From Candidatus Methanoperedens sp. (lineage in GTDB: Archaea; Halobacteriota; Methanosarcinia; Methanosarcinales; Methanoperedenaceae), in contig JAQUNZ010000012.1 of assembly GCA_028717345.1 (NCBI GenBank), positions 1-44,756 on the forward strand: 44,756 nucleotides of DNA, given 5' to 3'. Positions within the stretch are counted from its first letter, which is position 1, and the number at the start of each line of letters is the position of its first letter. Below are positions 1-8,433 of this stretch, one piece after another. A model generated the notes under the pieces. It was not told the DNA's origin and searched no databases. It worked only from the letters and a program-made list of their open reading frames with translations. The translations under genes were made by a program, and so were the position numbers.

Positions 1-176
1 TTTGAATCTGCCTGTTTCTCCCCTTCCTGATGGCAGTAAATGCATTTCAAATTGCACTGTTTCGTTATTGATATTCGAAGACTTTTTATTACCCTGCCAT
101 AATTGTCAGAAAGAGTGTTATTCATGAAAGTTGTTTTCCCTGTATATTGATATCATGTTCCAGTATTAACCTTTTC
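1..176. other. window edge, no supported gene
   Basis: The first 176 bases lie downstream of the minus-strand rtcA gene. One forward frame is open from base 2 to a TGA at 125-127 and could be the tail of a gene starting outside the window, but the roughly 40 residues show no recognisable motif. I see no RNA gene or repeat here. Confidence 0.3.
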
Positions 177-1172
177 TCAAATAGACACACGGAATATTCC
201 AGTTTCAAGTTCATGAATATTGAATTTCACGTCCAGGAATTGTTCTGTGACCCATATGTTCGTCTTTGTATGAAGGGAGATGTTCCGTGTAGTGAAAGAA
301 CCGCCCCCGGCTAACGCCATATACGGAATTAACTGGTCTGCAAGATATTCATCAACTCCTGCTTGTGATTTTAATTCAGAAAGTATCACATCGGCAGCCA
401 GAATTCCAACCTTTTCAGCGGAAAAACCTGGTTTTCCAAGCGCACTTCCTCCCATATATCCGCACCAGAGCGTCAGCCCGCTTCCAGTTGAGGAGTCATC
501 TTTTGTCTCAATTGCGATTCTGGCATCAAATCCCTCCTGCTGCAGCAGCTTCCGGGCAGCAGAAGCCTGTCTTTGTGTGACGTGCAGAGGTAAACGTGAA
601 GAGTGTGATCTCCCCTGGATAACAGAACATGTATTGGCTTCAAACTCTGCCTGTTTTAATTTTGCCGGGGCGATAACAGCTTCCACACATCCATCGCCGC
701 ATGGATAATATCCCCTTCTAACAATGCTTATGTTGCCATCGTATCCCATCCTTGAAAGCGCAAAAAGAGTGACAAAGCGCATGTAATCTATCGTGGGCGA
801 CCAGGAAACGTCAGTCCCGCCTGAAATCTTCAGCCTGACCGCGGAAGGGGAATGCATGGCTATTGGCATAAGGCACTGGAGAATAAGTGTAATGCTTCCT
901 GCCGTGCCGATATTGATTTCATATTCGCCGCCTTTTATTTTACCGGGCATGAATGTCAGGTCGGTGGAATGAAGCGAACATCCTTTGACATGCCCATTAC
1001 ACAGGGCAGCGGCACTTTCCACAGCTTTAACATGCTGTGCCGAAAGCCCGGGCTTTGGTCTGTTCTTCCTGATATTATTTATTTCAACAGGTTCTCCTGT
1101 TACTGCAGAAAGCGCCACAGCAGTCCTTAATATCTGTCCCCCGCCTTCACCATAAGACCCGTCAAGCTTCAT
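177..1172 (-). CDS. rtcA: RNA 3'-terminal phosphate cyclase
   Basis: Converts RNA 3'-phosphate ends to 2',3'-cyclic phosphates through an adenylylated enzyme intermediate, in RNA repair or processing in the cytoplasm. The 331-residue protein has the family length. It begins with the family signature MKLDGSYGEGGGQILRTAVA and has the family block ADQLIPYMALAGGGSF near residues 280-295. The histidine in SLHTKTN (about residue 301) matches the adenylylated nucleophile of E. coli RtcA, so it is probably active. It is divergent from the DHH phosphoesterase gene across a structured intergenic region. No rtcB lies in the window. Identification is secure from motifs. Confidence 0.96.
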   Translation of the reverse strand: MKLDGSYGEGGGQILRTAVALSAVTGEPVEINNIRKNRPKPGLSAQHVKAVESAAALCNGHVKGCSLHSTDLTFMPGKIKGGEYEINIGTAGSITLILQCLMPIAMHSPSAVRLKISGGTDVSWSPTIDYMRFVTLFALSRMGYDGNISIVRRGYYPCGDGCVEAVIAPAKLKQAEFEANTCSVIQGRSHSSRLPLHVTQRQASAARKLLQQEGFDARIAIETKDDSSTGSGLTLWCGYMGGSALGKPGFSAEKVGILAADVILSELKSQAGVDEYLADQLIPYMALAGGGSFTTRNISLHTKTNIWVTEQFLDVKFNIHELETGIFRVSI

Positions 1173-1218
1173 AAATTACAATATAGTCGGGATGATTATT
1201 GAGGTTTTGTGAAAAGTA

Positions 1219-1279
1219 AACGAGCGGGTCGGGGAGTGGGAGTGGGGGTTAGTTAAAAAAGTTTGCCTACCCGCTCGTT
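1219..1279 (+). promoter_or_regulatory. inverted repeat plus G-quadruplex motif between rtcA and DHH gene
   Basis: AACGAGCGGGT (1219-1229) and ACCCGCTCGTT (1269-1279) form a perfect 11-bp inverted repeat. Four G-runs lie at 1226-1228, 1231-1234, 1238-1240 and 1244-1248 with 2-3 nt loops, a canonical G-quadruplex motif. The first G-run lies inside the left arm, so hairpin and quadruplex would exclude each other. It could act in the DHH 5' leader or as DNA between the divergent genes. Confidence 0.5.
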
Positions 1280-1339
1280 AATATGATTATTATCATCATA
1301 TTATATATAGTTTATTGCATGCCAATGTATTTTAAATAC

Positions 1340-2839
1340 ATGGTACCTAATATAAGGGATAAAGGAGGCTTTGCCATAGAGGAAAAATCATCTGAACTGA
1401 AACCCATAAAAGCAACTTATGCTGTACTGGGTAGCGGCGGCATAGGCCTTGCTCTTGCCAATGAACTCGAAACAAGAGATAAAAATATCATTCTTATAGA
1501 TAAGGATGCAGCAAAGGTGGATACATTAAAAGAGCAAAACCTCAATGCGCTGCAGGGTGATATAGGTGAGACAGATATTTTTGGTAAATTCGACCTTAAA
1601 TACCTCAAAGCCATTTTTATTATGAGCTCTGATATAAAAGCGAATAAAAGTGCTATTAATTATATAAAGAAAACAGCGCAAAATGTTCAGGTTGTTACAA
1701 GAGCAAATGATAACCAGCAAAAAGAAGAGCTGGAAGCAGAAGGAGCTGATCTTGTAGTCCTCCCGTCAAAACTTCCGCACAAGTCCATTGCCCTGGCAAT
1801 AGTCCAGTATATAGAGAAAAACACATCGGTAAAAATGGCAAGAGACCTGAAAAAATTGATCGCCTCGGTAGGGGACGGGAAGTTCGCTATCGTAGTCCAT
1901 AACAATCCTGATCCTGACGCGATCTCAAGCGCAATGGGTTTGAAAGAGATTGCAGCAAGCGTGAGTGTGAAAGCAGAGATCCATTACAAAGGAAGTATAG
2001 GTCATCATGAGAATAAAGCGTTCGTTAATCTTCTGGATATCGAATTAGACCAGTCAACAGACCTTAAGGTATCGGATTATAAGAAAATAGCCATGATCGA
2101 ATGCTCAACCCCTGGTACGAACAATATGCTCCCCCCGGACACGCAGGTCAGCATAGTAATAGACCACCACCAGGCAGAAATCGAAGAGGTAAGGGCTGAG
2201 TATGTGGATATAAGACCCAACATCGGCGCGACAGCAACCATTATGACAAAGTATCTTCAGGACCTCGATATACTGATCAATACAGAGCTTGCCACAGCTC
2301 TTTTATACGGAATCAAGGTGGATACTGACGATTTCCGCAGGAACACGGACCCTGCAGACCTGATAGCAGCGGCGTATCTTTCCCCGCTTGCGAACCACGA
2401 CATTCTGGGCAGGATAGAGACGCCAACAAGGTCGATAGAGGAAATAGAGATCCTGGGGGATGCTATCAAGAACAGGGAAATAAAGGGCAGCTACCTGCTC
2501 TCGAACGTAGGACCCATACACAACAGGGATGCCCTGGCGCAGGCGGCTGATTATTTACTTTCACTTGAAGGAATAACAACGACCATCGTTTTCGGGCTGG
2601 GAGAGGACCATATATACATCTCTGGAAGAAGCCGGGATGCCCGTATAAACATCGGAAAAGTAATGCAGGATGCTTTCGGCGCAGAAAAGGGCGGGGGTCA
2701 TGCGATGTTTGCAGGCGCACAGATACCTCTCGGGGTGCTTGGCGGGACTAAGGACAAGCAGACACTCATGAAACTTGCGGAAGAGGTCGTAGTAAAGCGG
2801 CTGCTTTCTGTGATAGGGATACAGAAAGAACCAAGTTGA
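1340..2839 (+). CDS. RCK_N (TrkA-N) / DHH-DHHA1 family phosphoesterase
   Basis: Predicted soluble phosphoesterase with an N-terminal Rossmann nucleotide-binding domain (VLGSGGIGLALANELE, then an acidic strand end LIDKD). It is followed by a DHH domain (VVHNNPDPDAISSAMG and IDHHQ) and a C-terminal DHHA1 domain with GGGH (EKGGGHAMFAG). Family members hydrolyse phosphodiesters, including c-di-AMP and short oligonucleotides. The RCK domain and the dacZ gene 10 kb away make c-di-AMP a reasonable but unproven substrate. The frame is open from 1283 with ATGs at 1283, 1319, 1325 and 1340. The only strong Shine-Dalgarno (AAAGGAGG, 1361-1368) instead sits 7 nt before an in-frame ATA at 1376, so the true start is uncertain. 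Confidence 0.88.
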   Translation: MVPNIRDKGGFAIEEKSSELKPIKATYAVLGSGGIGLALANELETRDKNIILIDKDAAKVDTLKEQNLNALQGDIGETDIFGKFDLKYLKAIFIMSSDIKANKSAINYIKKTAQNVQVVTRANDNQQKEELEAEGADLVVLPSKLPHKSIALAIVQYIEKNTSVKMARDLKKLIASVGDGKFAIVVHNNPDPDAISSAMGLKEIAASVSVKAEIHYKGSIGHHENKAFVNLLDIELDQSTDLKVSDYKKIAMIECSTPGTNNMLPPDTQVSIVIDHHQAEIEEVRAEYVDIRPNIGATATIMTKYLQDLDILINTELATALLYGIKVDTDDFRRNTDPADLIAAAYLSPLANHDILGRIETPTRSIEEIEILGDAIKNREIKGSYLLSNVGPIHNRDALAQAADYLLSLEGITTTIVFGLGEDHIYISGRSRDARINIGKVMQDAFGAEKGGGHAMFAGAQIPLGVLGGTKDKQTLMKLAEEVVVKRLLSVIGIQKEPS

Positions 2840-2875
2840 GGTTCATTTTGACACATCATAATGAAATCCTGAAAT

Positions 2876-3628
2876 TCAGGCTCTAAGATAACACTCTGTG
2901 TCTATGCGCTCAGGGTTGTTGGGATAGTGTCCTGAACCATAATTAACCAATATTTGGTCTATTTCCAGAACCCTAAAGCCTGACATCTTCGCGATTGTTT
3001 CAACAGCAATAATCGCTTTAACAGAATTATTTGAATCAAATCCAAATTCTCTTTTCAACGCCTTTGTAACTTGTCTATCTGGCTTTACAGTATCAACCCC
3101 AAAATTCATCCTTAAATGCTGGAACGTGGCGATGCCGATACCATGAATTTTCCCTAAAATATCACGCTTATGATCATTGAAATCAGCTTCTTGTGCCCAT
3201 TTATTCATAACCCGATAATCGTCCTGCATGTTCCATCTTTCTTTCAGATCGTTAATTGTTTTTAAAACATCCATTAAAATAGTATATTTGCACAAATCAT
3301 GTGGACCCCAGAAATTATAGAATTCTTCTTTGTTCTTCTCTTTGATGATTTTTTCCAAATCCGAAAATGAACTAAAATCCATTTTTTTCAATCTTTCTAT
3401 ATTTTTCTCAACATGTAGTGTGTAATTTCTATTGATTGATAAAATTACCCCAATCAGAGCTATCGCCGGTCTTTCTTTGGCACAGCCATAAGAGTTGGTT
3501 GAACCTGTTGCTGCTTCACCTATACTCTTACCTAGGTATTGATCATAAAGGTGAGAAGTTTTAGTAAGTGGTAACTGTCTAATTTCCTCAAGACGTTTCA
3601 ATATCTCTTCCTGTGTCTTATTAAACAT
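2876..3628 (-). CDS. HhH-GPD-like protein of unknown function
   Basis: A 250-residue soluble protein I cannot name. Near residues 160-195 it has a helix-hairpin-helix-like stretch, KIHGIGIATFQHLRMNFGVD, followed by TVKPDRQVTKAL. This resembles the HhH plus conserved-Asp region of the endonuclease III/AlkA (HhH-GPD) superfamily, where a Gly-rich hairpin is followed by an aspartate about 20 residues later. No iron-sulfur cysteine cluster follows. A GAGGGGG-type ribosome site precedes the ATG. It is a stand-alone gene, AT-richer than its neighbours, and may be an accessory DNA-binding or repair-like protein. The family assignment is by motif only. Confidence 0.6.
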   Translation of the reverse strand: MFNKTQEEILKRLEEIRQLPLTKTSHLYDQYLGKSIGEAATGSTNSYGCAKERPAIALIGVILSINRNYTLHVEKNIERLKKMDFSSFSDLEKIIKEKNKEEFYNFWGPHDLCKYTILMDVLKTINDLKERWNMQDDYRVMNKWAQEADFNDHKRDILGKIHGIGIATFQHLRMNFGVDTVKPDRQVTKALKREFGFDSNNSVKAIIAVETIAKMSGFRVLEIDQILVNYGSGHYPNNPERIDTECYLRA

Positions 3629-3747
3629 GTAACCCCCTCTTAATGCAATATTTTTCTATCCCGCCAATGAAGCAGGCAAATAGGTGCAAATGATGTTTAA
3701 GTTCAGCCTGTTGTAAAGCCATAAGTCTCAGTCCTGCATTCCTCGTA

Positions 3748-4119
3748 TTAAACTTTGATTTCGCCTCGATTTATTTTTTGAGATGTGGTATATGATTCGT
3801 AAATTGAAGTTATCCACATGATTGTAGCTGCAATTAATAATAATGTATTGCCATAGATAATTGCTATAATGGAAAATATTATCACACAAAACAGGATAAA
3901 TAGTCCAGTGCCGATTTGACCATTATAAATATGTCCCGCACCTGCTATAAAAAACGATAATATAGCTGCAATCCCTGGATTTTTAATCTGCGGTGATATC
4001 TGCACGGTTTGAGCTTGTACTGGGCTTAGCGCCTCAGATATCACTGCTTTTCCACAGGATGGACAGAACTTTATACCCTCTGAAATTTCTTTCCCGCAAG
4101 AACTACAATATTTAGCCAT
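3748..4119 (-). CDS. zinc-ribbon and TM2-like membrane protein
   Basis: A 123-residue protein with an N-terminal double CxxC zinc ribbon (CSSCGKEISEGIKFCPSCGK). After a linker come hydrophobic segments beginning GIAAILSFFIAGAGHIYNGQ, which resembles the TM2 domain layout (helix, Gly-rich turn with Tyr, helix), and then another hydrophobic stretch. It is probably an integral membrane protein with a cytoplasmic zinc ribbon; the role is unknown. It lies 17 nt downstream of the lipoprotein gene on the same strand, so the two may be cotranscribed. Confidence 0.75.
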   Translation of the reverse strand: MAKYCSSCGKEISEGIKFCPSCGKAVISEALSPVQAQTVQISPQIKNPGIAAILSFFIAGAGHIYNGQIGTGLFILFCVIIFSIIAIIYGNTLLLIAATIMWITSIYESYTTSQKINRGEIKV

Positions 4120-4136
4120 TGTTTCAGCCCCTTATT

Positions 4137-4709
4137 TTATTGTAACGCTTCTAACCTTTTCACTGCATCATTGGCTTTGCTTATGGAGTCACTTATTTTT
4201 GAATTATAAATGTTTATATTATTATTACCCATGCTTTTAGTAAGGGTATCTGCGCGATCAAGGTCTCCAGATTCTAAAGCTGTAATAACATTTTGATAAA
4301 TCGAAATCACATTTTGTTGCTCAGTTACCACTTTGACACGGTTGCTATGTGCTTCCCGGATATTAATCAGCATAATATCTGCATACGTCTTTGCATCGCC
4401 TTTTACTTTTACGGTACTTCCTGCGAAATCGGAGATGAGCGAATCTTCCTCTTCCAAGAGCCTTTGAGCACTTTCAAGATAACTGTTACTCCGCACAGCG
4501 CTCTGTCTAAGCACATTTAAATCTTCTGAATTTGTGTTAAGGCTGGATGCTGAATAATCTAAAGCTTGGACAATTTGCTCTTGTTTTGCAATGATTTTAT
4601 TCCAATTACCTATTACTGTTCCAACATCTCCATTATCTATGCAACCTGCAATTGCTGATATTAAGATGCTGACTACCAGAAGCGACGAAATTTGCATTAA
4701 TTTCTTCAT
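4137..4709 (-). CDS. predicted lipoprotein of unknown function
   Basis: A 190-residue protein starting with a Lys-rich n-region, a hydrophobic h-region and a lipobox-like AIAGC, so it is probably exported and lipid-anchored at the Cys near residue 22. The mature part is polar and mostly helical, with heptad-like stretches (QEQIVQALDYSASSL and QRLLEEEDSL) and no enzymatic motif. It is first in a probable two-gene unit with the zinc-ribbon membrane protein. Function unknown. Confidence 0.7.
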   Translation of the reverse strand: MKKLMQISSLLVVSILISAIAGCIDNGDVGTVIGNWNKIIAKQEQIVQALDYSASSLNTNSEDLNVLRQSAVRSNSYLESAQRLLEEEDSLISDFAGSTVKVKGDAKTYADIMLINIREAHSNRVKVVTEQQNVISIYQNVITALESGDLDRADTLTKSMGNNNINIYNSKISDSISKANDAVKRLEALQ

Positions 4710-4764
4710 AAAATCACATCATCATAGTTATGCTTATCATTATCCCATTTAAAGGTTTCTACCC

Positions 4765-4778
4765 GAATAAGTTTATTC
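4765..4778. promoter_or_regulatory. short inverted repeat upstream of AbrB-like gene
   Basis: GAATAA and TTATTC are separated by 2 nt, about 35 nt before the AbrB-like start codon and in the divergent region shared with the lipoprotein gene. It is a possible operator, since AbrB-like proteins often bind their own promoters. The repeat is short and could be chance. Confidence 0.25.
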
Positions 4779-4811
4779 TTGCGTATTTCCCACAAACAAA
4801 AAGGAATTTAA

Positions 4812-5000
4812 ATGGAGAAAAATACAAAAGAAATTATATTAGGCACAAGTAAAATCGATCCACGGTTTCGAGTAACTCTTATTCAACCTGTTCCTAAAAT
4901 GTTAAATGTAGAAGTTGGGGACTTGATAGTTTTTGTTCAAAATGAAAAAGGAGAAATCATAATAAAACCCTCATCGATTTCAAAGCTTAAGAGTCTCTAA
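4812..5000 (+). CDS. AbrB/MazE/SpoVT-type DNA-binding protein
   Basis: A 62-residue protein matching the swapped-hairpin AbrB layout: SKIDPRFRVTL, then VPKMLNVEVGDLIVFVQNEK, then EIIIKPS. Such proteins are dimeric transcription regulators or antitoxins. No toxin gene is adjacent (alaS follows at 5125), so a regulator is more likely than an antitoxin. An AGGA lies about 8 nt before the ATG. Confidence 0.75.
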   Translation: MEKNTKEIILGTSKIDPRFRVTLIQPVPKMLNVEVGDLIVFVQNEKGEIIIKPSSISKLKSL

Positions 5001-5124
5001 AACCTTAGACGTTTAACGTATTTTAAGAACGTTTATTTATCTTTAATTTCTTTGATACTGGCTTACGCTTATCATTTTTACACAACTATTATGTATATCC
5101 TTTACAATTACTACCCCAGATAGT

Positions 5125-8100
5125 ATGCTTGATGATGAGTATTCACTGGATTATTTCAAAGAGAATGGCTTCGTGCGAAAAACGTGCCCGAAGTGTAAAA
5201 CGAACTTCTGGACAAGAGATGCAGATACAGAGTTCTGCGGAGACCCGCCCTGCGTTTCATACTCATTCATCGGCGCGCCTGTATTCAAAAAAGAATATGA
5301 CATATCATCCATGCGCGAGGCATACCTGTCATTTTTCGAGAAGCACGGGCATACGCGGGTAGATCGCTACCCTGTCATTGCGCGCTGGCGCGACGATATT
5401 TACCTGACCATTGCTTCGATAGCTGATTTCCAGCCATTTGTGACATCGGGGCTAGTCCCCCCGCCCGCAAACCCGCTCACCATCTCGCAGCCCTGCATAC
5501 GGCTTGATGACCTTGACGCGGTGGGAAGAAGCGGCAGGCATCTCACCACATTCGAAATGATGGCTCACCACTGCTTTAATTCGCGCGGGAATGAGATATA
5601 CTGGAAGGACAGGACTGTGGAACTATGCGATACCCTTCTTGCTGACCTCGGATGCGATCTTAATGCTGTGACCTATAAGGAAAATCCATGGGCAGGCGGA
5701 GGCAACGCAGGTCCAAGCGTCGAGGTTATGGTTGGAGGTCTTGAGCTTGCCACTCTTGTATTCATGGACTTAAAACAGGTGAAGGGAGGCTCAATTGAGA
5801 TAAAAGGCGAGACATACGAGAAGATGGACAATTACATCGTGGATACGGGTTACGGTCTTGAGAGGTTCGTGTGGGCGTCCAAAGGCTCGCCTACGATATA
5901 CGATGCCGTGTTCCCGAAGATAGTTAATGAACTCATGGACCTTGCAGGCATCGAGCACTCGATAGATAATCCAGAATATGCCAGGATGTTCTCGCAGAAT
6001 GCGCGCTTTGCAGGCGTTATGGATATCAGCGGGCAGGCAAACCTGCTCCAGTTGAGGAAGAAGGTCGCGGATACCATTGGCACAACTGTTGAGAAACTCC
6101 AGAAGCTCATGGTGCCTGTGGAGACAGTATATGCCATCACTGACCATTCAAGATGCCTTGCGTTCATGCTGGGTGACGGCATCATCCCGTCCAACGTGAA
6201 GGCAGGCTACCTCGCAAGGCTTGTGCTTCGCCGGACGCTTCGCCTGATGAAAGAACTGGACATAAGGGAACCGCTTATCGAGATCATTGAGATGCAGATA
6301 AAGAACTTCCCCGAATACCCGGAGTTTCGGGAGCGCCTTGACACAATCAGGGAGATCGTGGCGCTTGAAGAGGAAAAATACGCTGATACCATAGAACGCG
6401 GTACAAAACTTGTGAAAAAGACGGCGCTTCATTTCAAGGATAAAAAGGAAAAAATGCCTCTTGGTGAATTGATCCAGCTTTACGACACTCACGGTATCCC
6501 GCCTGAGATCACAAAAGAGGTGGCAAAAGAGGCTGGTGTTGAGGTTGAGCTTCCTGATACGTTCTATTCTCTTGTGGCAAAGAAGCACAGCAAGGCGCAA
6601 GATGAGGAAACTGAGGGACTTTCGCTTGATCTTCCGCTCACGCGCAGGCTGTATTACGAGGATTCAGAACAGACAGAGTTTACGGCAAAAGTGCTCGAAG
6701 TTATTGAGAACAGGATAATCCTTGACCGAACATTGTTTTATCCTGAAGGCGGAGGTCAGCCTGCAGACCATGGTACTTTATCAATGGAGGATTATGTTGC
6801 GAATGTTGCTGATGTCCAGAATATGAATGGTGTCATAGTGCATGAGACTGATTCAGATATTGGATTTAAGAAAGGGGATACCGTGAAAGGGAGAATTGAT
6901 TGGGAGCGACGCCTTGCCCACATGAGGCATCACACTGCCACGCACATCGTGAACGAGTCTGCGAAATCAGTGCTTGGAAAACACATCTGGCAGACCGGCG
7001 CGCAGAAATCTACGGACAGGGCAAGGCTCGACCTCACACATTATAAGCGAATTACTGATGACGAGTTCAAAGAGATCGAACTGCTGGCGAACAGGGCAGT
7101 TATGAAGAACCAGCCGGTGCATATCGACTGGATGGACAGGATCGAGGCTGAAAAGAAATACGGGTTCGTGCTGTACCAGGGCGGCGTGCCTCCGGGAAGG
7201 GAGATACGCATCCTGCGCGTGGGAAGCGATGTGGAAGCATGCGGAGGGACGCATGTCTCGAATACAGGGCTTATCGGACCTATAAAGCTCATAAAGACAG
7301 AGAGGATACAGGACGGCGTGGAGCGTATCGAATTCTCTGCTGGCGAGGCTGCTGTGAAGAGGGTACAGGAGAGGGACGAACTGCTGAACAAGGCTTCTGA
7401 TGCGCTGCGTGTTTCGCCGGAGCACTTACCTGACACTGTCAACCGCTTCTTTGATGAATGGAAAGAATTGAAGAAAGAGAATGAGCGTCTTAAAGCTGAA
7501 CTTGCGGAAGTTAGGGTAAAGGCGATGATGGGTGATGCTGTTGAAATAAATGGCTTGAAGGTGCTTTCAACGAAGCTCCCGCATGCAGATGTAGAGGAGC
7601 TTATCAAGGCTGCCACGGAGTTCAGCAAGAACGATGAGGTAGTTGCAATTCTTGCAAGTGAATCTGGCGGCGTGAAAATAGTGGTGGCAGCAGGCGCGCG
7701 CGCACAGAAGATGGGCGTGAACGCTGGGGTGATGGTGCGCGAGTTGTCAAAGCTCGTGGGCGGAGGCGGAGGAGGGAAGCCGGGAATAGCGCAGGGTGGG
7801 GGGACTGATATAGCGAAAATCGATAAGATGCAGGCTAGAGGAGTAAATTGGTTGAAAGCAAAATACCAACCACGAGATTTTCACTCGCAACAGGATATAA
7901 TAGAGTTTGTAAGAAATTCAGAAGATTATAATCCCAGCAAAGAAAAGTTTAATCAAGCTGAAGTTCTTAATATTTTCAATACATCTCTACAAAAGACATG
8001 GCTGGTTTCAACTAATGAGAGGATGTATTGTATTTTAGATGATACTGCAGAAGCAAAACCACAATTAAGGTGGTCAATTCCGAAAAGGGATCTAATTGAT

Positions 8101-8265
8101 GGTAATAAAGTATCCATCGAGATTAAAACACGGGAATATAAGGAGAAAACTGGCTATGTTGATATTGGACCAAAACACCACGGTTGGCTATATAGTAAAA
8201 GATTATTTGATAAATTTGCCATTGAAGATAGTATCAAAAATATGATAACAAAAACTATGCTATAA
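5125..8265 (+). CDS. alaS: alanyl-tRNA synthetase with unusual C-terminal extension
   Basis: Charges tRNA-Ala with alanine. The archaeal-type N-terminus has a Cys-rich segment (CPKCKTNFW ... CGDPPC). The editing-domain metal motif is present as HHTATH (around residue 602) and CGGTH (residue 706), so mischarge editing should work. The oligomerisation/C-Ala region with GGGGGGKPGIAQGGG ends near residue 900. Archaeal AlaRS usually stops close to this point. Here the frame continues for about 143 residues from 7834, with AT-rich codons and a sequence that is not AlaRS-like (motifs KTWLVSTNERMYCILDD, RWSIPKRDL, YVDIGPKHHGWLYSKRLF). This looks like a fused extra domain. tRNA-Ala(GGC) lies 3.5 kb downstream. 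Confidence 0.95.
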   Translation: MLDDEYSLDYFKENGFVRKTCPKCKTNFWTRDADTEFCGDPPCVSYSFIGAPVFKKEYDISSMREAYLSFFEKHGHTRVDRYPVIARWRDDIYLTIASIADFQPFVTSGLVPPPANPLTISQPCIRLDDLDAVGRSGRHLTTFEMMAHHCFNSRGNEIYWKDRTVELCDTLLADLGCDLNAVTYKENPWAGGGNAGPSVEVMVGGLELATLVFMDLKQVKGGSIEIKGETYEKMDNYIVDTGYGLERFVWASKGSPTIYDAVFPKIVNELMDLAGIEHSIDNPEYARMFSQNARFAGVMDISGQANLLQLRKKVADTIGTTVEKLQKLMVPVETVYAITDHSRCLAFMLGDGIIPSNVKAGYLARLVLRRTLRLMKELDIREPLIEIIEMQIKNFPEYPEFRERLDTIREIVALEEEKYADTIERGTKLVKKTALHFKDKKEKMPLGELIQLYDTHGIPPEITKEVAKEAGVEVELPDTFYSLVAKKHSKAQDEETEGLSLDLPLTRRLYYEDSEQTEFTAKVLEVIENRIILDRTLFYPEGGGQPADHGTLSMEDYVANVADVQNMNGVIVHETDSDIGFKKGDTVKGRIDWERRLAHMRHHTATHIVNESAKSVLGKHIWQTGAQKSTDRARLDLTHYKRITDDEFKEIELLANRAVMKNQPVHIDWMDRIEAEKKYGFVLYQGGVPPGREIRILRVGSDVEACGGTHVSNTGLIGPIKLIKTERIQDGVERIEFSAGEAAVKRVQERDELLNKASDALRVSPEHLPDTVNRFFDEWKELKKENERLKAELAEVRVKAMMGDAVEINGLKVLSTKLPHADVEELIKAATEFSKNDEVVAILASESGGVKIVVAAGARAQKMGVNAGVMVRELSKLVGGGGGGKPGIAQGGGTDIAKIDKMQARGVNWLKAKYQPRDFHSQQDIIEFVRNSEDYNPSKEKFNQAEVLNIFNTSLQKTWLVSTNERMYCILDDTAEAKPQLRWSIPKRDLIDGNKVSIEIKTREYKEKTGYVDIGPKHHGWLYSKRLFDKFAIEDSIKNMITKTML

Positions 8266-8367
8266 TCGGCTAAAAAACATAAAAATACTTTCAACCCGCT
8301 TGGCAAGCCGTTATAAATCCCAAATGGCCATAATCTCCTAAAGGCAGAATATATAATAACATGAAAC

Positions 8368-8377
8368 ATATATAAAG
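8368..8377 (+). promoter_or_regulatory. putative TATA box of the 8.4-10.5 kb cassette
   Basis: CATATATAAA lies about 60 nt before the preferred ATG of the first cassette gene and follows the alaS stop. It is a good archaeal box A candidate, suggesting the cassette has its own promoter. Confidence 0.4.
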
Positions 8378-8433
8378 CCATAGAAATATGATTCCTATAA
8401 CCGAATACTTCAGTGGAATATGGTGAAAAACTC

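Noticed and set aside
3748-4709. Mobile-element origin of the zinc-ribbon/lipoprotein pair
   Set aside because: No transposase, integrase or repeats next to them.
4812-5000. AbrB-like protein as antitoxin
   Set aside because: No toxin gene overlaps or adjoins it; the next gene is alaS.
6148-6600. Long antisense open frames inside alaS
   Set aside because: They lie fully inside a conserved gene on the other strand, have low-complexity composition and no motifs; shadows of the synthetase codons.
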